From contig JAQFVV010000014.1 of the NCBI GenBank assembly GCA_028023455.1, forward strand, positions 871,336 through 935,335: a stretch of 64,000 nt of DNA, written 5' to 3'. Position numbers and translations under genes: made by a program. Under the pieces are notes generated by a model, which saw only the letters and a list, made by a program, of their open reading frames with translations, searched no databases and was not told the origin of the DNA. The DNA is from Epiperipatus broadwayi. Its lineage: Eukaryota > Onychophora > Udeonychophora > Euonychophora > Peripatidae. Within the stretch, counting starts at the first letter, position 1, and each line of letters opens with the position of its first letter. Shown one piece after another: positions 25,081-36,720 of this stretch.

Positions 25081-27550
25081 TTTCAAAGGTAACTTTATTA
25101 AAAACAAGTGTTTACATTGATTGTAAGTTACACATAGTGTTGTTCATAGGGTTGCATAGTTATTACATTACAGTCTGTATGTTTGAAAAAGTCTCTTTGC
25201 ATTTCAGATCTCGCTGTATGCCTTGTTCCCTGTATTTGACTCTCAATGTTCCTATCTTGTTGCTTCTTGCTTATATAATTTTTGCAACACTGAATTTTAT
25301 GCTTTCTTTTGCTTTTTTTTTATTATGTCCTTTATTACAAAGCGGTCTGTATTTTAAAACTAGACCACGTTGCTGCAAAGATGTCAGGCGGTGCAATAAG
25401 GCTGTCTCTTTCCCTTATTTTTTGCAATTTGTTTTTATAGATGTTACAGTGCCTTCTTGCATTGTTTCCTAGTATAAAAGTGCATCTGGTACACCAGAAT
25501 GTATATAAGCTGAACATGGCTGCCCTTATGGTTGGTATTCCATTATTTTTGAATGTTTGCAGTATCTCATCTATTGTGGTTTCATTTTTCCTATATCCGC
25601 CAACCATCATCTGTCTTACTTTTTCAAGCCCTGAACAGTTATATATGGAATGGTCCTGTGTTTCCTCTTCCCTATGACACAGCATGCACAAGGGATCTAT
25701 ATTTAGGTAGAATCTTCTGTTTCTTATAAAGTGACTTGTGGGTAATGCTTTTAAATTGACTTTAATAATAAAATTGTAAAATTTTGTTCCAGGTAACATT
25801 TTCAAAACTTTTTAAGTAATTGGCTGTTAATAATTTCTAGTAGAGTTATTTGGTTATTCTCAGGTTGTTTTTGGGTTAAGAAATCATATATTTGCCAATA
25901 TGTGTATTTTGTAGGACTTTTCAGTGTTACTATGTTTTTGAGATTCTCGATGCTTTCAAGCAATGTAAAGATATAATTGTTTATAGATAGTGGGTGATCT
26001 GTGGGTGTGATTTCCAATATTGGTTCAATATCTGGAAACCTTTTGATTATGGCAATTGTGAAACTAATTATTGGTAAGCAGTAGTTGATTTTTGACATTA
26101 TGAGTTGATTGAATAGTGATACTTTTGCATATATTGATAGATATGATCTGGATAATGATTCTGTGGTTGTTTCTGCTTTCACTCTGAGCTTGTTTTCTAT
26201 TTTTTTCTCATTTGATTCATTCCCAGATAAAATTGGAAACCTAGATAATTGCTGGGCTTTCCTTGATAAATGTGTTTGTTTATTTTTCCTGTAAAATTTG
26301 TCTAAGCAGCTGATATTGATTTTAAGTTTGAATTTTTTTGTATAATCTTCTATGATGTTTTGTAGTGCTTGTAGTTGCTTTTTTGATCTTAAGAATGTAA
26401 TAATATCGTCCATATAAGCTATGCAAGGAATGTATCTTTTGGTATTTGGTATTAGCACTCCCTGTATTTTTTTTTTCAATTTCTTTTAATAAATGGTTTA
26501 TGTAGAATGTGAACAGTTGTGTACTCAGTGGTGAACTTTGTGATATTGATTGAGTGGGATAGAATGATGATGAGGTTTTTCTGTTAAGTGTGATATGTAC
26601 TTCCCTGTTTAACAGTAGCTTGGCTATTGTGTTTAATATTGATCATGGTATTTGTGTTTCCTTTAGTTAGTTTAGTAAATTTTTTATTGGAACTGAGTTG
26701 AAAGCACTTTCAAAATGTAGTTATATTGCAATTGGAGCATATTTCTTTTTCTTAATAGCTGAGTTAATATTAGTTTAAAAGATTAGTGCTGCCTGACCTG
26801 TGGATGAGCCTTTCTTTGCATATTGATGTTGTGATATTTTTATCAGTATGAATGGTTCAATTTTCACCTTTTATTACTTTTTCCAGCAGTTTAATTCATA
26901 AAGGCTCCATTGAGATAAGTCTTAAGTTGGTGACCTTGGTAATGGGTTTTTTGTTTTTCATAAATGGTACCCTTGATATCCTGTATAATCCCTGTATGCT
27001 ATATATTTTTTGTTATAGTAGATTTGCTAGTTGACACAGGTATGTATTTGTAAATTGGCTAAGATGTGAAAGTACGAAATGTGGAATGCCTGTGGGTCCT
27101 GGATGACATGTGGCAGGGATTGATGCTAACATTACCCTAAAATTTTCGATTTTAAAAGGCATCTCATCTTCAGTTGTTTCAAAATAATCTTTTGTAGGTG
27201 TGAATTTCTCATGCTTAGTTAGTTTTGTTTTCAAGTGGCTATATATAGCTGCAATCATGTTAAATCCTGCTGTAATTTTTATTTTCCGATTCTAGCGTCA
27301 TGGGAACTTTATTTGTGGATGGATATCCCAAAGCCTCCTAATATATCCGCCTGTCCAAGTGTGCGGTTTCGCTTGTTTTTTCTTTTTTATGCTTAGATAT
27401 TGTTTTAATTTATCGCAAGTCTGTTTACAGAGCTAGGTGAGTTTTATTATGTTTATTTGATTATGTTGAATCGGTTTAGACAGACTGATTGTTTTATGTA
27501 TTTCATCTGCTAATGTGATTAGTCTGGGGGGGGGGTGATTTTTGTGTAAT
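25081..27550 (-). mobile_element. Decayed YMDD-type LINE, copy 1 (-), 5'-truncated
   Basis: The minus strand reads RT and the C-terminal domain. A frame at 27013-27258 has the RT entry (IPATCHPGPTGIPHFVLSHL). The frame 25802-26479 carries motif C CIAYMDDIITF (YMDD at 26405-26416) and thumb blocks to YLPI-like sequence. The frame 25335-25805 carries a Cys/His cluster, C-M-L-C-H-R-E-E-E-T-Q-D-H...C, as in the zf-RVT region of I/Jockey/R1-like LINEs. Endonuclease and ORF1 are missing, the 5' side ending at a microsatellite at about 27553. On the plus strand the 3' end begins TTTCAAAGGTAACTTTATTA, similar to the copy at 36721. Motif C is intact but frames are broken. Confidence 0.78.
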
Positions 27551-27553
27551 ATG

Positions 27554-27580
27554 TTATTATTATTATTATTATTGTTGTTG
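27554..27580. repeat. (ATT)n(GTT)n between two LINE 5' ends
   Basis: A short trinucleotide run separates the truncated 5' side of the minus LINE from the truncated 5' side of the next plus LINE, a head-to-head join. A run of nine or ten G lies just before it (about 27526-27535). Confidence 0.85.
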
Positions 27581-29593
27581 GACTTTTTTAATCAAGCATT
27601 TAATGAACTGATTGATTTTTAGATACCAGAAAAACTTGACTTTCACAATTATTATTTTCTTTTTTGGTTCTCAGATAAACTTAAAAAAATTATTGAAAGG
27701 AAATTGTATCATCATAAGCAGTACATTAAAACACAAAATATACCTTTTTACAATAATAATTATAGAAGATTGGTTAAAGCTATTCAGAAAATTGATTATC
27801 AAAACGATATTAAAAATATGGAGCTCAATTTGTCAGATAATCCTAAAGAATTTTGGTATTTTATTAATACTTCTGGCATTACCAAAAGAAAGTCTCAAAT
27901 GGATTATAATTCATCTTTAAGTGCTGATGACTTAGTTCACTTTTCTGAATTATTTGGAAATTCTCAACTGTTTGGGTTTAATTTGATTAAGGGATGATAG
28001 CATTTCTATTGATTGTTTCAACAATAGTGATATTATATCAGATGTCAAAGAACTCAAAACACTTTCAAGTATAGGTTATGACAATATACCTTCTTTCATT
28101 TATAAAGGTTGTGTAGAATATATTGCTTCTCCTTTATGTTATATTCTTAATTTTTTCATTAAAAACTGTATTTTTTCTAACTCTCTAAAACTTGCCAAAG
28201 TTATACCTATTTTTAAAAATGGCCCAAAAGATAATGTTAATAATTATAGATTAATTTCTGTGCTTCATACAGTTGCATGCATATTTGAAAGATATGTTTA
28301 TAAGAAAATTGTTAATGACATAAATAAGATTTTGGTTCCTGTGCAGCATGGTTTTTTACCTGGAAGATCAAGTGAAACTAATCTTTTAACAATAACTGAT
28401 CTCATTGCTAATGCCTTTGAGAATCAATGTCGTTTAGATGTTGTTTATTTTTATTTATCCAAGGCATTGGATAAAGTAGATCATTCCAGGTTGCTTTTCA
28501 AAATGTACAAATTAGGTTTTTCCTATAATTTGGTTGCATGGTTTGAGTCTTTTATTAAGAAGAGAATGGCTTATGTAAAGCTTAAGAATAATTCTTCTAA
28601 TCCATATTATTGTAATATAGAATTACCTCAAGGCATTATTTTTGCACCATTATTGTTTAACATTTATATTGATGATTTGGGAGAAAGTTTCGAATTTTCA
28701 CATATTTTATTTTATGCAGATGATTGTAAAATTTTTAGGAATATCAACTCAATGATTACATATTATTACAAAAAGATATTAATAATTTTGTGAAAGGATG
28801 TAGAGATAATAAAATTGATATTAATATGGATAAGTGTTTAACAGTTTTTTATTCCAAAAAATCTGAAATGATAATTTGTCCGTATTATATTGAAGATCAT
28901 AATATAAAATTTGTTGATATTCAGAAAGACCTTGGTATTATTTTTGCAAGCAATGGATCATTTCATCATCATATTGAAAATGTAGTAAATAACGATTTTA
29001 AAATTATGGGTGCAATTTTAAGGCATGGTAGACAATTTAGTAGTTTTACAAAATATATATATATTTTTTTTTTTTAGTTTTGCCTATTTTATAATATGGA
29101 TCTGTTGTTTGGAATCCCAGTTCCAAATGAGATATTAAAATTCAATTGGTTTATGATAAATTTTCCAAATTCATTAAGTTAAAAGACCATTATCTATCCC
29201 TATCCATTAGAAGAAAAATGAGAGATCTTAAAATTTTATATAACCTTGTGAATCAGAAAATTATATTAACTTATAAAATTTCAAATATTACTTTTAATAA
29301 TTGCTTACAAACTACATACATTTACTTTATTTTATATTAAGGTTTGTCACTCTAGCATATTCAAATTTTCATTTTTGTTTCATTTGCCTAGTATCTATAA
29401 TCATGATTTTACTAATGAAAATATTTATTCTTTAGACTTTAAAAAATTTGTTACTTATCTTATAAAAAAAGTATGGCAAATAATTATATTAATAATTTTT
29501 CATTTTTACTCATTTATGTATATTATTGTATAGATGTATAGTGCAATTCTGTAATTGGCTTAATGCTGTAGTTTTGTACGATAAATAAATTGA
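27581..29593 (+). mobile_element. Jockey/CR1-like LINE, copy 2 (+), 5'-truncated
   Basis: Same family as the copy at 22 kb. The connector is in 27704-27997. RT is in a 177-residue frame at 28260-28793: QHGFLPGRSSETNLL, motif A VVYFYLSKALDKVDH, a LPQGIIFAPLLFNIYIDDL block, and motif C FYADDCKIF (YADD at 28713-28724). In motif A the catalytic Asp position is Tyr (codon 28452-28454), which predicts no polymerase activity although YADD is kept. Frame 28790-29077 carries the DLGIIF thumb block. The C-terminal region is traceable to about 29330. The 3' end AATAAATTGAATT leads into the microsatellite at 29594. No EN domain remains. Confidence 0.8.
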
Positions 29594-29647
29594 ATTATTA
29601 TCACTACTACTGCTACTCCTACTACTGCTGCTATTGCTACTACTACC

Positions 29648-29680
<33 letters not shown>

Positions 29681-29744
29681 GCTGCTGTTGCTGCTATTGC
29701 TACTACTACCACTATCACCACCACCACTACCACTACTACTACTG

Positions 29745-29776
<32 letters not shown>

Positions 29777-29811
29777 GCTACTGCTGCTGCTACTGCTGCT
29801 GCTGCTACTAG
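29594..29811. repeat. TAC/TGC-type trinucleotide tract at a tail-to-tail LINE junction
   Basis: About 218 bases of imperfect trinucleotide repeats (ATT, then CTA, CTG, CCA variants). The plus LINE ends on its left and the minus LINE's 3' end starts on its right at 29812. The Ser-rich and Leu-rich reading frames here are repeat artefacts. Confidence 0.95.
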
Positions 29812-30289
29812 TTTTAATATATATTTTATTCAGTTGATATACAAAGGAGTTATGCAAAAAAAATCAGTTACATCACTGTGTATAATTAGTTACATACAGA
29901 TAATTAGTCTAGAAGTGTACAAGCTATGACAAATCTTGTTCAAAGATCATGTGCTGAGATCAGAAAAATGTTGAGTTGTATTAAACTGATGTGGGTGAGA
30001 TTTTTTTATTTTTTTATATATTAGTCTATTAAGTTCAATTAAATTCCACATGGCAGAAACAATTACAGTTGGGGCCAATAAGAAGTCTCTGTCCTTTATT
30101 TTCTTTATTTTATTTAAAAACAATGATTTCAGTCTCGGTGATGTGGGGTTGAATACGAAATGACAATGTATAAACCAGAAAGTAAAAAGTAAGTATATTG
30201 ATAACCTAATAGTGGGAAAATAACCTGTATTAATGCCATCTATTAGGGCAGGTAAAATACAGTTTTTATGATGGGTAAGGCTGGAGATT

Positions 30290-32034
30290 AGGTCTCTAAG
30301 TTTGAAGTGCTGAGCAATTTACTATAAAGTGCTGGGTAGTTTCCTCATCTCTATGACATAAGGAGCAGGTAGCATCAAGGTTGGCATTCTTCATTCTATT
30401 TGCAAGAAAAGCATTGGTAGGTAAGGCATCAAGATTAATTTTTATTATAAAGTCAAGATACTTGGGCTCCAACCACCAATGTCTGAATTTTTGTATCATT
30501 GATTTATTAATGAAAGCTAGTGTAGCAGCATGGCTGCTTTGGGATGTGGAGGCTACGATTATATGATGAGCATCCCAATATTTTAACTTTGTATGAAATA
30601 GGTCATCTAGTATTCGATTTTTAGCTAATAGTTTGATGAGGTTACTTGTGAATTTATTTGTGTTAGGTGGTGGAGTGTCAGTTGGAGGTATGGGAATAAA
30701 TGCACGAAATGCCTGAAAATTAGTGGTGATTTTTTGAATGGTATTGTAGGTTTTTTGATAATAGAATGTGTTAATGCTGTGTAATGACAAACCATTGTTT
30801 GTGGTATGTTTCTGCAGATTCTTTATACTGATGGAAACTGCTTTCTTGTTCCATATGAGCAGAGTGCAGAGTGAGTAAACTTTACAAATAAATGCATTGG
30901 TAAATTTGATGACTGGGGCATAGTAGTTAAGCTTGGGGGAAATAAGCATATTAATTAGTGATATTTTACTGTGTAATGATAAATAGGCCTTAATTAGGGA
31001 ATTTATTGTTTTAGTTATTGAATTCATTAATTGATTTTGTATTGTTAGTCTGGCTTGATTCACCGAAAGATGAAATGGAATACCAAGAAAATTTAGAGGA
31101 AGATGGGTGTTTGCTATATTGATAGAAGAACCCATAAGGAGAGACCAAACTCCCATTTTTTGTTTGTTGAATTTTAAAGAAAAAAGTGATGTGTATTTTT
31201 CCAAAATAGTGAATAACTTTGGAAGAAGTTTTTTTCATGGAAGAAATAAAATTATATCATCCATGTAGGTGATGTGAGTAATTGTGTGATTTATGCTTAT
31301 TAATTGGATTCCCAGGAGTGTTATTTCTATTTTAGTTAGGAGAGGATTAATGTATGATAAATAAGAGTGAGCTGAGAGGGAATCGTTGTGGTTAGGAGTT
31401 GTGTGGAGTGAAATCTGGTGAGATCTTGCCATTGAGTGTAATTTGTATATTTCTATTTATTAGTAGATTGGCTAAGATGTACATGATAGGTGTGAGGATG
31501 TTAAAAGGTTCAAGAATTCTTAAGAGGTTATCAATAGGCACAGAGTCAAAAGCTGATTCTATATCAAGCTGAACTGCAATGGGGGCAGCCCTTCTCTGAC
31601 TTCTGATGTCTTCTATTAGCATCCTAAACAAGGTTAGTGCTTCAGGTTTAGAGCTGCCTTTTTTGGCAAATTGGAACTTGGAGATATGTGGCAGTATGAT
31701 AGGCTGGATCTCATCTTTTAACAGGGATTCCATGATTTTGATTATGAGAGGTGACATGGAGATTGGTCTAAGATTGTGAAGTGGGGAGGGCAGGATTGGT
31801 TTTTTTTAGGAAAGGGACCAGGGATACTGGATAGAGTAAATAGATATTATGGATTTGTTTTGATAAGAAGTTAAGCATGTTATGGATTATTGGGATTGTG
31901 AAGTGGCTGAGATGAGCTAGTAGAAATTTTGGGATCGCGTGTAAACCGGGATGTGAGTTATTTGGCATGTTATTAATTTTTGCAAATATGTCTTCAACCG
32001 TAATGTTAAGCAATGCTGATGAAAACCAAAGCAA
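30290..32034 (-). pseudogene. Reverse transcriptase of YMDD-type LINE copy 2
   Basis: Four minus frames form one RT. 31768-32034 holds the entry (NNSHPGLHAIPKFLLAHLSH). 31392-31757 holds FQFAKKGSSKPEALTLFRM and motif A VQLDIESAFDSVP. 31235-31432 holds motif C THITYMDDIILF (YMDD at 31256-31267). 30296-31204 is a 302-residue frame with the thumb and the C-terminal cluster CSLCHRDEETTQHFIVNC. Catalytic residues of motifs A and C are present. Frameshifts near 31210, 31410 and 31760 break it. RT would copy element RNA at the nicked target. Confidence 0.75.
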
Positions 32035-32198
32035 AAGGGTTTAAGGATTAGTTTGGGTTGCTGCTGAAATCTATCTATAAAATGCTTAAGTATGCATGGG
32101 ATTATGTTTTCACCTGCTAGTATATCATTGTCCAGTAGAATGGATGGAGTGGATTTAATAGGGTTATATCCTAAAGCCCATCGTATATACCCTGTAGT

Positions 32199-33432
32199 CT
32201 AATTGTGTGTGTTTCTTAAAAAGTCTTCTTTCTTAATCGAAAGATAATCAGCCAAAGTAAGTTGGGTTTGTTTATATCCTTGTTTGAGAGCAAGTATGGT
32301 GTTAATTGAGGATGAATTACTAATTGTGTTATGGAGTTTTGTATGTAACAGTTGTAATTTGTTTAGCAGCTTCGTTGGGGCAGGATTTTTTGTTGTGTAG
32401 TGTTTTATAGTGGCTGAGATTATGTTGATGAATGCAAACCAGGCATCCGGTGGGTTAAGTGTTAAAATGTTAATTTTTTTAAAATAAATATATATTTCTG
32501 ATATGATTGCTTCTGGAGAATTGGCTTTTAATAAAAGGCGTGTAGTGTTAGTAAGAGAAAGTACTGACTGTATGTGTACATCTAACTCTATTTCTATGTT
32601 TAGTGAACAGTGATCTGAGAAAGTAACTGGTGCTAGGATGGGTTGGATTAGAAAACGAAGCTCTGGTGAATAAAAAAGAAGATCTATAAGTGATGAGTGT
32701 TTTTTAGTGTAGAAAGAGATTGACTCAGATGAAAATAAACCTTCTGCAGTCATGAGTTTCTTATTGATGAAATGAAGATATTTGCATGTAAAGTCAATGT
32801 ATGACATATTGAAATCCCCTAACAGAAGTTAGGGTAGGGATTGGTAGCCAAGTGGAGGTTTATAGTATTTATTAGTTGATGAATGAGGGCTGCTAGGTTA
32901 TATAGATAAAGTGCAATAACATCGATTTTAGATGCATGATTATGTAGTGAAAATATGGTTATGTGTTGGTCCAAATAGGATATATTAAATGATTGAAATG
33001 GTGATGTATGATAACCATATTTTCACCACATAATCATGCATCTAAAATCAATGTTATTGCACTTTATCTATATAACCTAGCAGCCCTCATTCATCAACTA
33101 ATAAATACTATAAACCTCCACTTGGCTACCAATCCCTACCCTAACTTCTGTTAGGGGATTTGGTCCAAATAGGATATATTAAATGATTGAAGTGGTGATG
33201 TATGATGGACAAAAATACCAACTACAGCAGCAGAATAGTTAGACATTGAGAACTTGGAAAAACCAAATCTGTTTAAATGATGTTCTGGTTTAAAAATGGA
33301 ATTCACTGAATGCTTGGTTTTGGTGAAGATGAGAATGTGTGGGAGAGTTTGTTTAATCCAGTCTGTTATGGCAAACATTCTAGGAGGAGAGTTTATCCCT
33401 CTAGCATTAATTGCAGAAAACAAAACCTTCAT
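32199..33432 (-). pseudogene. Endonuclease of YMDD-type LINE copy 2
   Basis: The start of ORF2 is at 33432 with MKVLFSAINARGINSPPR, the usual first strand of an apurinic-type (EEP) nuclease; a T-K-T-K block follows where ETK is expected. The middle is disturbed by the inverted duplication at 32817-33207. The second half is the 202-residue frame 32199-32807 with SSLIDLLFYSP-like and SDHCSLNIEIE blocks; the S-D-H motif is kept. The enzyme would nick the target DNA, which here appears to be a trinucleotide repeat. Confidence 0.7.
32817..33207. repeat. Inverted duplication inside the LINE endonuclease
   Basis: Segment A (32817-32962, about 146 bases) recurs inverted at about 33011-33159. Segment B (32963-33010, beginning TGTTGGTCCAAATAGG) recurs in direct orientation at about 33160-33207. 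The plus-strand order is therefore A, B, inverted A, B. On the minus strand the original gene order would be B then A; about 200 bases have been added. The boundaries suggest a template switch and switch back. Confidence 0.85.
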
Positions 33433-33499
33433 AGTTAAGTGTAGTCTTGTTCGTGTGGATAGCCATTGAACCTATATTTGTGCAGTAAAAATAATGATT

Positions 33500-35470
33500 T
33501 ATATACAAGCTGATATTAATATGCAAAGGGTTTGTATTGAATTATTAAGCAGTCTTGAAACTGCAGTATTATTGGAATAGATTAATACGAGAAGTTCTTC
33601 ATACGTCTGTAGTAGAAGTATCACTCTGTAATAATATTTCAGTGCTTTCATTGTTTGCATTTTTTTCTTTTTGGTTTTCCTGCGATGAATATCAACCCCA
33701 GAGAAAAAACCTAACTGTTCAGGGGTAAGGGAATTGCTATCAGAAAGGAGCTGCCTGGTCCAGTGTGTCTCGTGGTAACTCTGTTGGTAAGGAGCTGGAA
33801 TTAGTGGGTTTAAATTTTTTCTTAGCTGGTATGGTAGTTTCTGTAACGCACTTAGCAGATATAGTGGAAGGTATTGTAGTGACTTCCATGTTTTGAGAGT
33901 CATTGGGTGGGCTGGGTAGAATTTGTTTTCTGTTTTTCTTTTTGAGTTTTTTGGCTGTCACAGGAATAAAAGAGTCCGAGTTGTTTGAGTCATTATCACT
34001 GGGATTGGCTGATGAAGTGGTGATACATTGAATGCTTGATCCAATCTCATTTATATATTCCATATCCATAGTGTCTATGTGTTGTGATAGTATATTATTA
34101 ATGGCATTCGATGATGAGCATTCTAGCAATGGAAGCTTATTAACTTCCACAACAACGCTTTCTTCCAGTGGTTGTTGTTTCTGGTTTGGTACAGGAGTTA
34201 AGGCATCAAACACAGGTTGTGTATTGGGAAGAATTGAGCACTGATGCGATTCATTTATTTTGAGACCACATTGAGTACAAAACTTAACCGGGCAATCTTT
34301 AACTATGTGTGTGCATTATTTGCAATGAAAACATTGAGACGGTGTGCCTCTAAATGTAATAATCAATGCCCCTCTGCTGGACTTGTGCACGGTCAGAATA
34401 TCCATTGGAGTGATATTTTTGTTTAATAAGATATTAAATGTAACTATGTTTGGTAATACTGGCAGCACAACTTTTCTGTATTACATAACTAAAGTTAGAT
34501 ACTAAGCCGTACTTTTTGAGTGCTCGCTGTAGATCAACTTCTGATTTGACCGATCAGCGATAGAAGTCGAACCGTGTCAATATAGCAAATAATTTTAGAG
34601 TTTAAAAATCTAATATGGTTTTTAAAAATATCCCTTTGAGTTTTATTATAAAATTCAAGCCTGATATATCTATTATTTGGATGGTTGAGAACCTTGTAAA
34701 TGTAACTCCATAATTTTTTATCCGTTAAGCTTTGATAAAGCTCATCTATGGAAAATTTAAATAAGTCACAATTGGTGTTAGTAACGGATAAAATTAGTGA
34801 TTTATGATTTTGGTAATTTTGAGTGAATTTAGAAGAGTTTGTGGAATCGAATTGTTAAATTTTTTTGTGACGAGATCATATATCTCTGGAGTGATTGGTT
34901 GATTTTGATTTAGGGTGATATTATTGTTATGTGATTGATTTTCAGAATCATTATCGAACCCAAGAAGTTTGGAGAGAGACTGCGCTGATGAGTGAACGTA
35001 ATCCCCCTCGTTGCTTGCATTATTACTCAGAGCCCTCACGTAAGTATTTTTAAAAATTAATCTTTCATTTGTGCTATGTATTTGTACACGCGAACTTTTT
35101 TCGTTAGTAACTAAAACATTTTTATTATGTACAATTTGAGTAGGTTGAATGGGAAGTGGGAAAAGGCTATTTTCTAAACTAGGAAAATTTACTAGTTCAT
35201 TTGCAGGCCCTTCCACATGCTTGTCAGAGTTAATCAAATTTTTATTAACTGATAGGGAGAATGATTTGGTTGGCAAATATTGGGATGAAACATCTGCAGT
35301 ATAGCAAATATCATTATTTGAGAGGGAAGTATTAGCCTCAGGGGTGAGGGAAAAGTTAGATTGGGAACAATTCGTATCGATTGTATTGTTATGATTAACA
35401 TTAAGCTCTAGCGAGCTAGGCATTTCGAAGCTATTGAATGGCTGTTTCAAGGCCATCGAATAAATCAATA
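33500..35470 (-). pseudogene. ORF1 of YMDD-type LINE copy 2 (zinc knuckle)
   Basis: The N-terminal frame is 34794-35468 (224 residues, Asn/Ser-rich, no known domain). It is followed over a frame break by a C-F-H-C-x2-C-x-H-x4-C knuckle and a second cluster C-T-Q-C-G...H-Q-C near 34215-34345, then by the Ser/Pro-rich frame 33740-34213. A stop lies within the first knuckle. ORF1 proteins of this kind bind element RNA. The order (unstructured region, knuckles, tail before EN) fits I/Jockey/R1-like LINEs. Confidence 0.65.
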
Positions 35471-35603
35471 GAAGAAATTAAAAAGAGATAATTTCCTTAC
35501 CTTAATAGTTATCAGCTGCTAGCAAAGTTTTGTATGAAACAAATTCAAAAATACTACAAGAGAGAAGCATGGCAGTCTAGCTGAATCGACGCCATCTTGG
35601 ACT

Positions 35604-35684
<81 letters not shown>

Positions 35685-35695
35685 ATTATTATTCA
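35604..35695. repeat. (CTA)n(CTG)n(TTA)n at LINE 5' end
   Basis: About 16 CTA units, about 10 CTG units, then a few TTA units. The left neighbour is the 5' end of a minus LINE and the right neighbour is the 3' end of another minus LINE fragment. Confidence 0.95.
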
Positions 35696-36305
35696 TTTAT
35701 TCATTATGAAGCAAACAATAAATGTATAATACAGTGAGATAAATTCCATACAAGAAAAATCTTGAGTGAGAATTTAAATGTAAACTAAAAACACTAATAA
35801 AATCCCCCCCCCCCCAAAAAAAAAGTATAAATATAACATAAGATATTAAAATCACACAGATATTATATTTGGAAATTCAATCACAGTCGAAAATAATTAC
35901 AACATCACATACAGTATAAACAAAAAATAAATAAATAAAATAAAACTAATGCTTAGCATAATATAACCAGTGCCATAAATGCTTTTTAAAAATCAAATAA
36001 CTAGTGTTCATTAAATTCACAGAACAATCTCTTATAAACATATTAAATAATTTAGGACCATTATAACTAAATTGCTTTCTACTAGATGTTTTAAGAAAAT
36101 TAGGTAATGCTTGCTGATATTTAGTAGATAAACGAGTATTTACAACAGAAGATTTAGTATCCAAATGAAGTTTCCTACAATAAATATCAAGAATCACTAT
36201 ATTTATACAAATGGAAAACATCTAGTATATTAAACATGGCATAAATATCTTTAACAGATGTGGTACGTGAGCTACCAAAAATGATACGCATTGTATAATT
36301 CTGTA
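35696..36305 (-). mobile_element. CR1-like LINE 3' fragment (-)
   Basis: Frames 36187-36387 and 35946-36221 on the minus strand read the C-terminal region of a CR1/Jockey-like LINE: LQNYTMRIIFGSSRTTSV, then LDVFHLYKY, then NGPKLFNMFIRD. The minus-strand 3' end is AATAAATGAATAATAATA, matching the end style of the plus-strand family (AATAAATTGAATTATTATT). It is 5'-truncated at a microsatellite. An 11-12 base C run followed by A lies in its 3' UTR (near 35804). Confidence 0.7.
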
Positions 36306-36314
36306 AAATAATAA

Positions 36315-36357
<43 letters not shown>

Positions 36358-36372
36358 GATGATGATGATGAA
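36306..36372. repeat. (AAT)n(GAT)n between LINE fragments
   Basis: AAT units with one ACT variant pass into four or five GAT units. It separates the truncated 5' side of the minus fragment from a plus LINE 3' fragment. Confidence 0.9.
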
Positions 36373-36700
36373 TCTAGTAGAAGACAATATGTCTATTCTA
36401 GTTTGAAGTGTTCAATTGATTTGAATATTTCTTATGTATCTTTCAAAAAATATTTATGTCAATGATTGTGTAGTAAGTATTAATTTTGACATTTATATTA
36501 TTTTATTTATTTAATTAGTTAATTAATTTTTTAAACTGTTCTTTTACTATTTGAGTTTCTGACTATATTTTTATTTTATTTTATTTTAATTTGTTATTGT
36601 TACATGTAAATTCCACACACAATATTTTTTTTTTGTTTGGAGTTTTTAAATAATTGTTATGTACTGTGTTTTCTTTCATAGAATAAATTGAATTGATTGA
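36373..36700 (+). mobile_element. LINE 3' UTR fragment (+)
   Basis: There is no coding motif beyond a short SFKKYLC-like stretch near 36440. The end GAATAAATTGAATTGATTGA (to about 36700) is that of the 27.6-29.6 kb LINE, so I take it as a strongly 5'-truncated copy of that family. Confidence 0.55.
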
Positions 36701-36720
36701 TTATTTTTATTATTATTGTT
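36701..36720. repeat. Short (TTA)n at a tail-to-tail LINE junction
   Basis: TTATTTTTATTATTATTGTT lies between the plus fragment's 3' end and the 3' end of the next minus LINE at 36721. Confidence 0.7.

Larger units (their letters stand above)
29812..35603 (-). mobile_element. YMDD-type LINE, copy 2 (-), near full length
   Basis: The most complete copy in the chain, about 5.8 kb, with ORF1, endonuclease, RT and C-terminal Cys/His domain in order on the minus strand. Its 5' end reads GAGTCCAAGATGGCGTCGAT, a style common at LINE starts. It is flanked on both sides by CTA/CTG microsatellite (29594-29811 and 35604-35695), as if it had inserted inside one such array. Frameshifts, stops and an inverted duplication make it inactive. 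The clade is unsure: YMDD, an ORF1 zinc knuckle, an apurinic-type EN and no RNase H seen fit the wider I/Jockey/R1 group. Confidence 0.8.

Noticed and set aside
29510-29857. Ser-rich, Tyr-rich and Leu-rich proteins
   Set aside because: All come from reading the CTA/CTG/CCA trinucleotide array in different frames.
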